A program made the position numbers and the translations under genes. DNA of 64,000 bases from Propionibacteriaceae bacterium (lineage in GTDB: Bacteria > Actinomycetota > Actinomycetes > Propionibacteriales > Propionibacteriaceae). Below the pieces are notes generated by a model. The model saw nothing but the letters and a program-made list of their open reading frames with translations. It did no database searches and was not told the origin of the DNA. Within the stretch, counting starts at the first letter, position 1. The number at the start of each line of letters is the position of its first letter. This document shows positions 15,921-24,516 of this stretch, in pieces. The stretch spans positions 54,708 to 118,707 of the forward strand of contig JAPUEL010000008.1 in the NCBI GenBank assembly GCA_027492545.1, written 5' to 3'.

Positions 15921-17942
15921 ATGTGGCTCCGTAGACCCGCCGAACCCGACGTCCTCCGCGCTGACAAGGCGCGGCTCACCGAGGAAACCGCGCACGCCTG
16001 GCGCCAGAAGCGCTCCCGCGGGCCCGAGACCGACGCCATCCTCCACACCGCGGAGATCCTCGATTCGTTGCTCGGCATGACGAACGGCACCTGCGCCTAT
16101 TGCGAGCGCCCGCTCGAGGCGCAGGGTCCGGACTCCGCCGTCGTCACCCACCACCGCCCCACCTGGGGGGCGGTCGGCAGCGACGGCGACGTCGCGCTCC
16201 AGGCCTACTGGTGGCTCAGCTACGAGTGGGACAATCTCTACCCCGCCTGCGCCGACTGCGTCCGCTCCCGCGGCACGCGGTTCCCCGTCGCGGGGCCGCG
16301 CGCCACCGGTCCCGACGGTCTGCCCGACGAGGAGCCCCTCCTCCTCGACCCCCTCGTCGACGACCCCGACGAGCACCTGCGCTACCAGGCCGACGGCACC
16401 ATCAGCGCCCTCACAGAGCGCGGCCGGGTCACCTGCGACATCCTCGCCCTCAACCGCGACTTCCTCATCAAGGCCCGCCTCGCCGCCCTCGACTCGGCCC
16501 CCGACAACGCCTTCCCCACCCTCCACCGGCAGCTCGGCGGCTACGCCGAGTCCGCGCCCCCGGAGGCCGCCGCTCCCCCTCCGCCGCCCCCGCGACCCTC
16601 CGGCCCCGACCTCCCGCCCATGTCGGGCGCGGAGCCGGGCGCCCCCGCCTACGACCTCAACGCCACCCTGGGCGGCGCGGACCGCGGCAACTACTACCAG
16701 GCCACCCAATGGATCGAGCGGGTGGTGATCAAGAACTTCCGCCCCATCCGCGACCTCGAGATCGACCTGGCAAAGTCCACCAGCGAGCGCGGCCCGTGGA
16801 CCGTCCTGCTCGGCGAGAACGGCTGCGGCAAGAGCTCCGTCCTGCACGCCATCGCGCTGACCATGATGGGCGGCGAGCAGCGCCGGGCGCTCGGCATCGA
16901 CGCCCGCAAGTTCCTCCGCGACGGCGCCCGCAAGGGGTTCGTCGAGGTCTACCTTTCGGGCCGCACCGAGCCCCTCCGGCTCGAGTGGGCCAAGGGCGAC
17001 CAGGAGTTCACCGGCCCCGAGCCCGTGGCGGCGCTGATGCTCGGCTACGGCGCGGTCCGGTTGCTGCCGCGCTCTCCGTCGCCCCACAGCGACGACCGCG
17101 TGGTGCGCGTCGACAACCTCTTCGACCCCGTCGCCCCCCTCACCGACCCCACCTCCTGGCTGCTCACCCTCGACGACGACACCTTCGACGACGTGGCCAG
17201 CGGGATCCACGAGATGCTCGCCCTCGACCAGGACGCCGAGCTGCTCCGCGACGACGATCAGGTGCTGCTCCGGCAGGGCCGCACCCGATCCGACATCGTC
17301 ACCCTGAGCGACGGCTACCAGTCGATGGTGGTGATGGCCTGCGACATCCTGCGCTCCACCATGCGGCTGTGGACGCAGTCGGCGTTGGCGGAGGGGATCG
17401 TGCTGATCGACGAGATCGGCGCCCACCTGCACCCCCGCTGGCGGCTGCGGATCGTCACCGCGATGCGCAACCTCATGCCGCGTATCCAGTTCGTCGTCAC
17501 CACCCACGACCCGCTGTGCCTGCGCGGCATCGTCGACGGCGAGGTGGTGGTGATGCGCCGCAACAGCGAGGGCGACATCGTCTCCATCTCCGACCTCCCG
17601 CCCGTCACCGGGATGCGGATCGACCAGCTCCTCACCTCCGAGCACTTCGGGCTGGGTTCCACCGACGACCCGGAGGTGGCGGAGCTGTGGGAGAGCTACT
17701 ACCGCCTCATGGGCCTCAAGCGCCCCAGCGCCGAGCAGACCGCGCGCCTCGAGCACGTCCGGGCCCGACTCGACGAGCTGGAACAGTTCGGCACCACCGA
17801 GCGGGAGCGCCTCCTCCTGACCTCGGCCGCCGACTACATCGCGCAGCGCCGCGAGTCCGGAGACGCCGCCGCCCCCACCAGCAAGGAGATGACCGCCAAG
17901 CTCTCGGAGCTGTGGGGCAGATACCTGCCCGGGAGCTCGTGA
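15921..17942 (+). CDS. HNH nuclease domain fused to PtuA-like AAA/ABC ATPase (putative anti-phage)
   Basis: The start at ATG 15921 is chosen for the AAGGGGG Shine-Dalgarno; 673 aa. Residues 50-125 form an HNH-like domain with CAYC (58-61), THHRP (77-80), YWWLSYEWDNL and CADC (110-113), the layout of PtuB nucleases but with an altered central His motif. A Pro-rich linker (about 205-240) leads to an ATPase with GENGCGKSS (about 297-305), a LSDGYQ signature near 462, a Walker B IVLIDEIGAHLHP near 493-505 and a VTTHDP switch. This is the overlapping-type ATPase seen in Septu and Ec78 retron PtuA. It overlaps the next gene by one base (TGATG), and both belong to one operon with a patatin. Defence is inferred from domain content. 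Confidence 0.8.
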   Translation: MWLRRPAEPDVLRADKARLTEETAHAWRQKRSRGPETDAILHTAEILDSLLGMTNGTCAYCERPLEAQGPDSAVVTHHRPTWGAVGSDGDVALQAYWWLSYEWDNLYPACADCVRSRGTRFPVAGPRATGPDGLPDEEPLLLDPLVDDPDEHLRYQADGTISALTERGRVTCDILALNRDFLIKARLAALDSAPDNAFPTLHRQLGGYAESAPPEAAAPPPPPPRPSGPDLPPMSGAEPGAPAYDLNATLGGADRGNYYQATQWIERVVIKNFRPIRDLEIDLAKSTSERGPWTVLLGENGCGKSSVLHAIALTMMGGEQRRALGIDARKFLRDGARKGFVEVYLSGRTEPLRLEWAKGDQEFTGPEPVAALMLGYGAVRLLPRSPSPHSDDRVVRVDNLFDPVAPLTDPTSWLLTLDDDTFDDVASGIHEMLALDQDAELLRDDDQVLLRQGRTRSDIVTLSDGYQSMVVMACDILRSTMRLWTQSALAEGIVLIDEIGAHLHPRWRLRIVTAMRNLMPRIQFVVTTHDPLCLRGIVDGEVVVMRRNSEGDIVSISDLPPVTGMRIDQLLTSEHFGLGSTDDPEVAELWESYYRLMGLKRPSAEQTARLEHVRARLDELEQFGTTERERLLLTSAADYIAQRRESGDAAAPTSKEMTAKLSELWGRYLPGSS

Positions 17943-18778
17943 TGCGCCGGGTGCCGCGGCCCCCGGCCCCGCCGAGCCTCGCCGACGACAAGACGGCGAA
18001 GGAGCGCCAGGAGGCCCTCGACTTCTACGCCGCCTGGGACGGCGAATCCAAGTACGACAAGTACAAGGCCTACAAGAACCCGGACATCCGCGCCGCGCTG
18101 GAGGCCGCGTTCGGCGGTAAGTGCGCCTACTGCGAGACGTTCTACGCCGCCACGCAGCCCGTCGCCATCGAGCACTACCGCCCCAAGGGCGAGGTGATGA
18201 TCGACGGGAAGCGCGTCCCGCCGGGCTACTACTGGCTGGCCAGCGAGTGGACCAACCTGCTGCCCTCGTGCACCGACTGCAACAGCCCCCGCGGACAGGA
18301 CCTCCCGGAGGAGACCCGCACGGCCGGCAAGGCGAACGCGTTCCCGCTCGCCTCGGAGGCCACGCGGGCGACGGGACCGGGGCTGGAGAAGGGTGAGAAG
18401 CGCCTGCTCCTCCACCCGTACCTCGACTACCCCGAGAAGCACCTCGAGTTCGTCTGGGGCACGGGCACCGTCGACGACGGTTGGGTGCGGCCCAGGCGGG
18501 GCAGCGCGAAGGGCGCCGAGACCATCCACGTGTGCGCCCTGCAGCGTCGCGGGGTGCGGGCGAACCGGCGGGACCGGTTGCTGGACCTGATCGCGCACCT
18601 GGAGTCGGTGGTGGAGGCCCGCAACAACGCCGCGCGGCATCCCGACGACCCGGAGCTGCTCAAGCAGTACGAGCGACGGCTCGTCGAGGTCAGCCGGTTC
18701 GTCGCCGACCACGCCCCCTACAGCACCATGTGCCGCCAGGTGGTGGCGAGTTACCACGCCAAGCTCTTCGGACCCTAG
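17942..18778 (+). CDS. PtuB-like HNH endonuclease
   Basis: 278 aa, with the ATG inside the stop of the ATPase gene (TGATG), so translation is coupled. The motifs match the PtuB effector of Septu / Ec78 retron systems: CAYCE (61-65), AIEHYRPKG (75-83), YYWLASEWTNLLPSC and CTDCN (110-114). A helical C-terminal half follows. The HNH is complete here, in contrast to the fused HNH in the preceding protein. In PtuAB systems the ATPase senses infection and licenses PtuB to cut nucleic acid. The same division of labour is likely, with the patatin as an extra effector. No reverse transcriptase or msr/msd is present. Confidence 0.82.
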   Translation: MRRVPRPPAPPSLADDKTAKERQEALDFYAAWDGESKYDKYKAYKNPDIRAALEAAFGGKCAYCETFYAATQPVAIEHYRPKGEVMIDGKRVPPGYYWLASEWTNLLPSCTDCNSPRGQDLPEETRTAGKANAFPLASEATRATGPGLEKGEKRLLLHPYLDYPEKHLEFVWGTGTVDDGWVRPRRGSAKGAETIHVCALQRRGVRANRRDRLLDLIAHLESVVEARNNAARHPDDPELLKQYERRLVEVSRFVADHAPYSTMCRQVVASYHAKLFGP

Positions 18779-18787
18779 GAGATCACC

Positions 18788-20632
18788 ATGACCACCACAT
18801 CGGCCAGCCCCTTCGCCGCACCGTCGCTGCACTGCGACATCGTCATGAAGGGCGGCATCACCAGCGGCGTGATCTATCCCCGCGCCGTCTCCGAACTCGC
18901 CAAGACGTACACGCTCAGCCACGTCGGCGGCGCCTCCGCCGGGGCCATCGCGGCGGCCGCGGCGGCCGCGGCCGAGCTCGGGCGACACTCTGGCGGCTTC
19001 GAGGGGCTCGACACCATGCCCGACGAGCTGGCCTCCGTCGGACCCGACGGCCAGTCCAAGCTGGCCTCCTTCTTCCAGCCGACGGCGACCGCCGCGCCGC
19101 TCTTCCGCCTGCTCATGTCGGTGGCCGCGAAGAAGGAGGGCAAGGCCGGAGCCCTGGTGGGCGGCCTCCTGCGCGCGTTCTGGAAGGAGGCGCTGGTCGG
19201 GGCACTGCTGGGATTGGTGCTGGTGGTGGTGAGCGCCCTGGGCGAGGGGATCGCGTCGGCGGCGGGCATCGTCGGCGGCCTTCTACTGCTCCTCATCGGG
19301 GCCGCGGTCGGCATGCTGGTGGGCGCGCTGCGGACGTTCGGGCGGGTCGCCGAGGAGGGGTTCGGCATGTGCACGGGCATGGAGGGGGTGGGCGCCGGCG
19401 GCGCCACGCCCCTCACGCCGTGGCTGTACGAGAAGATCCAGTCGCTGGCCGGCCGCGCCCCCGGGGCGGAGCCGTTGACGTTCGGCGACCTGCGTCGCGG
19501 CGGGGTGACGTTGCGGGTGATGACGACGAACCTCACCCGCCACCAGCCCATGGCCATGCCGTGGAGCACGCAGGAGTTCTACTTCGACGCCGACGAGATG
19601 CGCGAGCTGTTCCCCGCGGCCGTGGTCGACTGGATGGTGGCCCATCCTCCCGGCGGCGAGACTCGCCAGTTCGAGGGGCGGACCCTCCACCCCTGGCCCG
19701 CGCCGGACGAGCTGCCCGTGATCGTGCCCACGCGCATGTCGCTGAGCTTCCCCGTGCTGATCTCCGCGGTCCGGCTGTGGGCCGTCGACTACACCCTGCC
19801 GGAGAACCAGCGTGCCGACTCGGACGCAGCCCCCGGCCCGGTGACGTTCTCCAGCGTCTGGTTCACCGACGGCGGGCTCTGCGCCAACCTTCCCGTGCAC
19901 TTCTTCGACTCACCACTGCCGAAGCACCCCACGTTCGCCTTCAACCTGGGCGGGTTCCCCCCGGGGAGGGGCAAGTCCGAGGACCAATCGGAGAACAGCT
20001 ACCTGCCCACCAGCAACTCCGCCGGACTCCAGCGCCCCTGGTTCCCGCTCCCCACGAAGGGCCTGGGCTCGTGGGTGTCGTTCGGGCTGCTGATGGTGCA
20101 CACGGCGCGCGAGTGGGTGGACGGCGCCCAGCTGGTGATGCCCGGATACCGCGACCGCATCGTCACCGTGCACCACGACCACTCCGAGGGCGGGATGAAC
20201 CTGTCCATGCCGCCGAAGGTGGTCACGGATCTCGCGGAGCGCGGGCGGCTGGGCGCGGTGAAGCTGGTCAACGCCTTCGCCGGCGACCACCCCGGCGAGG
20301 TGCCCACGTGGGGGTGGGACAACCACCGCTGGATCCGCTTCCGCACCGCGATGGCGGGGCTGGCCGGGTGGCTCGACGGCTTCCACGGCAGCTACCAGGA
20401 CACCACCTCAGGCGGCACGCCCTACGGCGACCTCGCCGGCCCCGGCGCCGACGCCCCCCTGCCGTCGTACCCACTCTCGGGAGTCAAGCGCGAGGCGCTG
20501 AACGAGCGGACCGGCGAGCTGGTCGGCCTGGCAGGAGCCTGGGACGGGGCGACGATCCCGCCAGCACCCAAACCCGCCCCGCGCCTGCGCCTGGTTCCCG
20601 ACGACGGCACGGCCGCGGGCCTCGACACCTGA
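18788..20632 (+). CDS. Patatin-like phospholipase with two internal membrane helices
   Basis: 614 aa; AGGAGA before ATG 18788, and only 9 nt after the HNH stop. The patatin core begins at CDIVMKGGITSGVIYPRAV (oxyanion loop), with the nucleophile elbow GGASAG (Ser50). The partner aspartate is in TDGGLCANLP (about residue 360). An insertion at about residues 140-185 is strongly hydrophobic and forms two putative membrane helices (EALVGALLGLVLVVVSALG, then VGGLLLLLIGAAVGMLVGA). The expected reaction is acyl-ester hydrolysis of membrane phospholipids. In defence systems patatins kill the infected cell by degrading its membrane. Operon position with HNH and ATPase genes supports that role, but the pairing is not one I know. 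Confidence 0.83.
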   Translation: MTTTSASPFAAPSLHCDIVMKGGITSGVIYPRAVSELAKTYTLSHVGGASAGAIAAAAAAAAELGRHSGGFEGLDTMPDELASVGPDGQSKLASFFQPTATAAPLFRLLMSVAAKKEGKAGALVGGLLRAFWKEALVGALLGLVLVVVSALGEGIASAAGIVGGLLLLLIGAAVGMLVGALRTFGRVAEEGFGMCTGMEGVGAGGATPLTPWLYEKIQSLAGRAPGAEPLTFGDLRRGGVTLRVMTTNLTRHQPMAMPWSTQEFYFDADEMRELFPAAVVDWMVAHPPGGETRQFEGRTLHPWPAPDELPVIVPTRMSLSFPVLISAVRLWAVDYTLPENQRADSDAAPGPVTFSSVWFTDGGLCANLPVHFFDSPLPKHPTFAFNLGGFPPGRGKSEDQSENSYLPTSNSAGLQRPWFPLPTKGLGSWVSFGLLMVHTAREWVDGAQLVMPGYRDRIVTVHHDHSEGGMNLSMPPKVVTDLAERGRLGAVKLVNAFAGDHPGEVPTWGWDNHRWIRFRTAMAGLAGWLDGFHGSYQDTTSGGTPYGDLAGPGADAPLPSYPLSGVKREALNERTGELVGLAGAWDGATIPPAPKPAPRLRLVPDDGTAAGLDT

Positions 20633-20840
20633 GCCCGAGAGACTGGGCCCCTCGCGCGGGTGGCGCCCCTCCAGATCGACTCTCGAGGCCACCAGATGCG
20701 CGACGCTCGTCGTGGAGGAACACCAACCGCAGTTCAGCCAGGCGGCTCGAGTTCGGTGGGCGAGGGATCGTCGCTGACCATTGTCGCGACCCCACAGGCC
20801 GGGTTACCGTGGCCGCCTGTCCACATCGAAGGAGATGGTC

Positions 20841-21326
20841 ATGGCAACGCCGAAGAACACAATCTGCCTGTGGTTCGACAAGGACGCCCAGGAAGCGGCC
20901 GAGTTCTACGCCTCGGTTTTTCCGGACAGCCGGGTGGACGCGGTGCATCGCGCCCCGGGCGACTTCCCCGGCGGCAAGGAGGGTGACGTCCTGACGGTCC
21001 ACTTCACCGTCTGTGGGATCCCCTGCATGGGCCTCAACGGCGGCCCGAACTTCCCGCAGAGCGAGGCGTTCTCCTTCCAGATCGCCACCGACGACCAGGC
21101 CGAGACCGATCGTTACTGGGACGCGATCGTCGGCAACGGTGGGCAGGAGAGCGCCTGCGGGTGGTGCAAGGACCGCTGGGGAATGTCCTGGCAGATCACG
21201 CCGCGGGCGCTCACCGAGGCCATGGAGTCGGATGAGCCGGGCGTGCCGGAGCGCGCGTTCGCGGCCATGATGACGATGCAGAAGATCGACGTGGCCGCGA
21301 TCGAGCGGGCCGTCGCTGGGGACTGA
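20841..21326 (+). CDS. VOC / PhnB-like superfamily protein
   Basis: ATG 20841 follows GAAGGAG; 161 aa. The N-terminus ICLWFDKDAQEAAEFYASVFPDS and GIPCMGLNGGP match the 3-demethylubiquinone-methyltransferase-like (PhnB) branch of the VOC fold. A CGWCKDRWGMSWQITP stretch follows. These proteins often bind a metal and are poorly characterised. It stands alone. The gap to the patatin gene (208 bp) suggests it is not part of the defence operon. Confidence 0.85.
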   Translation: MATPKNTICLWFDKDAQEAAEFYASVFPDSRVDAVHRAPGDFPGGKEGDVLTVHFTVCGIPCMGLNGGPNFPQSEAFSFQIATDDQAETDRYWDAIVGNGGQESACGWCKDRWGMSWQITPRALTEAMESDEPGVPERAFAAMMTMQKIDVAAIERAVAGD

Positions 21327-21636
21327 GCGCCGCAAACTGCGCTCGCCGCGTCGAGGCGCAACCTGGCCCGAATCGGTGCGCGGAGAAACGAAGTGGAACT
21401 CGCTGGGTCCCCGCGGTGAGGGTGCGTTGCATTCTTGATGAGGTCGCCGGTCTCTTGGTACTGACCCCCATGGGAGGCGACATGGCTCCGCGCACTACTT
21501 CGAGGTCGGGAAGTGCTGCCCGCCATCCCCGGTCGTCCCTCCGGGGATGGCGGGACTGCTCACCGCGCCTGCCGTGAGGCAGGCTCGCGGTCCCGAGGAG
21601 CCGATCAGCCTCGAGCGGCTGAGCGCCGGCGCCGGG
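21327..21636. other. 310-bp intergenic stretch
   Basis: No convincing gene. It lies between two convergent genes and contains the strong stem-loop at 21519-21554. The rest shows nothing recognisable. Confidence 0.5.
21519..21554. terminator. Strong 14-bp stem-loop between convergent genes
   Basis: Perfect arms CCCGCCATCCCCGG / CCGGGGATGGCGGG with an 8-nt loop. It lies between the VOC gene (plus) and the secreted protein gene (minus), so it can serve both as a terminator, although no T-run follows. Confidence 0.65.
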
Positions 21637-22152
21637 TCAGTTCCCGGTCTTGGGCAACCCCACAACTGGCTTCTGGGTGGGACGGGGCGGCGTGGAGTGG
21701 GTCTCCTTCCCCGATGGCTTGGGCGACGGCTTCACCGAAGGCTTGGGCGAATCACTCACCGACGGCGAAGGGCTGGGCGACATGGTGGCCTTGGGCACCG
21801 AGCACAGGATGACGTGAGAAATGTCCTTGTCAGAGGAGTGCTCAAGCATCGTGCCACCGGCCACGGACTTGAAGACCTGGCTGGGCTCATCCGTGGAGTT
21901 CTCCGACCCGGCCTTCAGGATGACGGCGTACCACATGCGCCCCTCCGGGGGTGACGGGACCGTGTAGGGGGTGTCAACCGGCTGGTCCTTGTAGCAGTCG
22001 ATCCCCGCCACCCCGAAGTAGTTCTCCCACGTCTCCGGGTGGTTCGCGGCCGACCCGTCGGGGATGTCGGCGTGCGCGGTGAGCCCGCCGAACAGTCCGA
22101 GCGCTGCGATCAACCCCGCCGCGGTCAATGCTGCCAGTCCTGTGCTTCTCAT
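21637..22152 (-). CDS. Secreted protein ending at an LPKTG sortase motif without anchor tail
   Basis: The start at 22152 (after GGTGGGGAGCG) gives 171 aa. A signal peptide (residues about 1-30, ending AHA) is followed by a ~90-residue domain with ENYFGVAGIDCYKD, RMWYAVILKAGSENS and HVILCSVPK, with two Cys that could pair. A Pro/Ser/Lys-rich wall-spanning segment follows (SPSPSPSVSDSPKPS). The protein then ends at VVGLPKTGN, so the sorting motif is present but the hydrophobic stretch and basic tail that normally follow are missing. No frame-shifted tail is visible downstream. Either it is released rather than anchored, or it is a truncated surface protein. Confidence 0.75.
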   Translation of the reverse strand: MRSTGLAALTAAGLIAALGLFGGLTAHADIPDGSAANHPETWENYFGVAGIDCYKDQPVDTPYTVPSPPEGRMWYAVILKAGSENSTDEPSQVFKSVAGGTMLEHSSDKDISHVILCSVPKATMSPSPSPSVSDSPKPSVKPSPKPSGKETHSTPPRPTQKPVVGLPKTGN

Positions 22153-22313
22153 GATTCGCTCCCCACCGCTCATGGCCGACGACCGTCGACGGACCCCCGC
22201 GCCGCGTCACGTTGACCCATCTTCCCGGGCCAACCAACGGCTATTAACGAACGACGCTACCTGAGCATCGGGGATTCGATAGTGGGAAAATCCCCAACCT
22301 GCTGCGTGGGGCC

Positions 22314-24284
22314 TTAGAGCAGGAGGAACCCGCGGCTGAGCAGCCAGCTGAGCCAGAGCGTCGACGCCACGGCGACGATCGTCAGCGCCACCCGGTGCCC
22401 CAGGGCCCCGGTGCCCCGCACCCAGGCGCGGACGATCAGCACAACCAGGACGACGGTGGCCAGAGCGGCGACGAGGGGCAGCGCCCACAACGGGAGCGCC
22501 CACCGGGGCACGCCGAAGCCGAGGATGAGCGATTCAGTCCTGAACGCCACAAGGAACAGAGCCCCGACGAAGGCCAGGTGCGCCACCGCGGCCACGAGGG
22601 CGGTGGGCACCGCCCAGGCCGGAGCCTGACGTCGGCGTCGGATCAGGGTCACTGCGCCGTAGACCAACGTGCCGACGAGCACTGCGAGGCACAGCGCCAC
22701 CACCGCCAGGTCGATCGGCTGACGCTCCAGCCTCACGTCCCGGTTGGCGAGATAGAAGGCCGGGGTGGGGTGGATGTCGTCGGAGGTGAGGAAGACGGTC
22801 GGTTCCATGCCCGGGATGCAGCCCGAGTCCGGCTCGGTGGTCGGCTCCTGCAGGAACGTGGCGGCGATACTCGCTGGACAATCGTCGATCGAGTTCTGCC
22901 ACACCACCCCATGCCCCATGGTCGGGAACGTGAAGGAGAACGAGCGCGGGAGGCCGGGCGCGGCGAGGTCGGCGTTGACTGACGGGGTGACGGGGTCACG
23001 GCCGCCGGACATCAGCAGGGTGGGGATGTCGCTGCGGACCAGTTCGTTCTCGACGGCGGTCACGGAGGACACGGGCCACGCCGCGCAGTCGTCCTCCAGC
23101 CCTCCGACCGGGAACAGCGATGCGAGCGGATCGGTGGGAGCCGACGACGGGGTGGCGTTGTCATAGAACGACACCTCCTCCGCGCAGTCGATCGACCAGC
23201 GCAGCCCTTCGGTCAGATTGTCGAGCCAGTCCAGCTGGTTCTGCGCCAGCGGCAGGGCCACGTCGGTGTTGCCGCGTGCCAGCTGATCAATGATGAACGG
23301 GAGCGCGCGGGTGAGGTTGCCGTCGTAGAGCGCATCGAACAGTCCGTCCATCACGGCGTCCTCGTCCAAGGTCACCGAGATCGGCGATCCATCCACGGGA
23401 GAGCTGGCCGAGACTGTCGCGGGGGACTCCCGCACGCGGTCGACGAGTGTCAGGAGGCTGGCCTCGAGGTCCGGATAGTTGGCGGCGCACGCGGCGTCCT
23501 GAGCGCATCCGTCCAGTAGGGCCCGGAACGAGCCGGCGAACCCTTGGTCCAGCGCGAGATGCAGGTTCGCGTTGGGCGGGTAGACGCCGTCGAGGATGAC
23601 GGCGCGGAGGCCTTCGGGCTGGTCGCGCATGGTCGTGAGCGCGAGGCGGGTGCCGTACGAGATCCCGTAGAGGTTCCACTCGTCGTAGCCGAGCAGAGTG
23701 CGCAGGTCGGCCAGGTCCGCCGCGCTCTCGCTGCTGATGTACGCGGCGAGGTCCACGCCCTCGGCGGTCAGGCGTTCGTGGCACTCGGCGATGCCGGCCA
23801 GCCAGGAGGCGTCGTCGTCCTCCAGTCGACCCTCGCTGATCCGGTTGGCCGTGTCCAGCTCCGGACAGTCGAGGGTGGGCTCGGACATGGCGTCGCCCCG
23901 CTGCTCGACGACGACGATGTCGCGGTGGTCGGCCGCCCAGTCCGCGTAGTCGAGGAAGTACCAGAGCGAGGAGAACGACCCCGCGCCCGGACCGCCCGAG
24001 GTGGGGAACACGAGGGGATCAGGCTCGGGGGTGGACGATCGGCTGGAGATGTAGGCCACCGGAAGCTGGACGATGCGTTCACTCCCCCCTCCTCGCGTCT
24101 CGGGCACCGTCAACACGCCACATCGAACGCGCGCAGAGTGTTCGGCGGGAATCTCGACGGGGCAGTCGCCCCATTCGAAGGTCGCCGTCGGAGCCGCCGA
24201 GGCGGGTGCTAACGGTGTCATGGCGAGTGTGAATGCAGCCCCGACGAGGAGCGAAGCCGCACGGAAGGATCCCCCGATGCCCAT
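22314..24284 (-). CDS. Secreted/membrane alpha/beta-hydrolase (TAP-like peptidase family)
   Basis: The start at 24284 gives 656 aa. A signal peptide (LLVGAAFTLAMTPLAPASA) precedes the hydrolase fold: oxyanion region FPTSGGPGAGS, nucleophile NLYGISYGTRLAL, the aspartate in LMSGGRDPVTPS and the histidine in TMGHGVVW. This is the pattern of actinobacterial tripeptidyl-/prolyl-aminopeptidase-like hydrolases (TAP C-terminal domain). The last ~150 residues contain about four membrane helices (from LAVVALCLAVLVGTLVYGAV onward), which is unusual for the secreted tap family. The catalytic domain should therefore face outside while the C-terminus is in the membrane. It is monocistronic. Confidence 0.85.
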   Translation of the reverse strand: MGIGGSFRAASLLVGAAFTLAMTPLAPASAAPTATFEWGDCPVEIPAEHSARVRCGVLTVPETRGGGSERIVQLPVAYISSRSSTPEPDPLVFPTSGGPGAGSFSSLWYFLDYADWAADHRDIVVVEQRGDAMSEPTLDCPELDTANRISEGRLEDDDASWLAGIAECHERLTAEGVDLAAYISSESAADLADLRTLLGYDEWNLYGISYGTRLALTTMRDQPEGLRAVILDGVYPPNANLHLALDQGFAGSFRALLDGCAQDAACAANYPDLEASLLTLVDRVRESPATVSASSPVDGSPISVTLDEDAVMDGLFDALYDGNLTRALPFIIDQLARGNTDVALPLAQNQLDWLDNLTEGLRWSIDCAEEVSFYDNATPSSAPTDPLASLFPVGGLEDDCAAWPVSSVTAVENELVRSDIPTLLMSGGRDPVTPSVNADLAAPGLPRSFSFTFPTMGHGVVWQNSIDDCPASIAATFLQEPTTEPDSGCIPGMEPTVFLTSDDIHPTPAFYLANRDVRLERQPIDLAVVALCLAVLVGTLVYGAVTLIRRRRQAPAWAVPTALVAAVAHLAFVGALFLVAFRTESLILGFGVPRWALPLWALPLVAALATVVLVVLIVRAWVRGTGALGHRVALTIVAVASTLWLSWLLSRGFLLL

Positions 24285-24516
24285 GGGGCGATCATGGCAC
24301 CGCGCCGCACCCGGTGGAGGCCGTTTCGACGGTGGCCGCCGGTGCCCAGGCCGGGGGCGGTGCCCTGACCTGAGCCGGGGCGGATATTGGTGTGCCGCGA
24401 AACCAATCGTCCGAAGGGGGGTTGGGGTGGAGGTCTTGGCTTCGCGACCGCCTCCCGCCCAGCCTTGCCGGCCACCGACGAGAACACAACCATCAACGCA
24501 TGCGACGATTGAACCC

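Noticed and set aside
16100..17941. A long Arg/Pro-rich frame overlapping the ATPase gene
   Set aside because: Only its last part (from 17942) has real coding character, the HNH gene; the upstream part is a shadow.
15921..20632. Calling the operon a retron or a CBASS system
   Set aside because: No reverse transcriptase, msr/msd RNA, CD-NTase or Cap-type ancillary gene lies near it; only PtuA/PtuB-like and patatin components are seen.
22153..22313. Small ORFs between the LPKTG protein and the hydrolase gene
   Set aside because: No Shine-Dalgarno, no conserved pattern and atypical composition; treated as intergenic.
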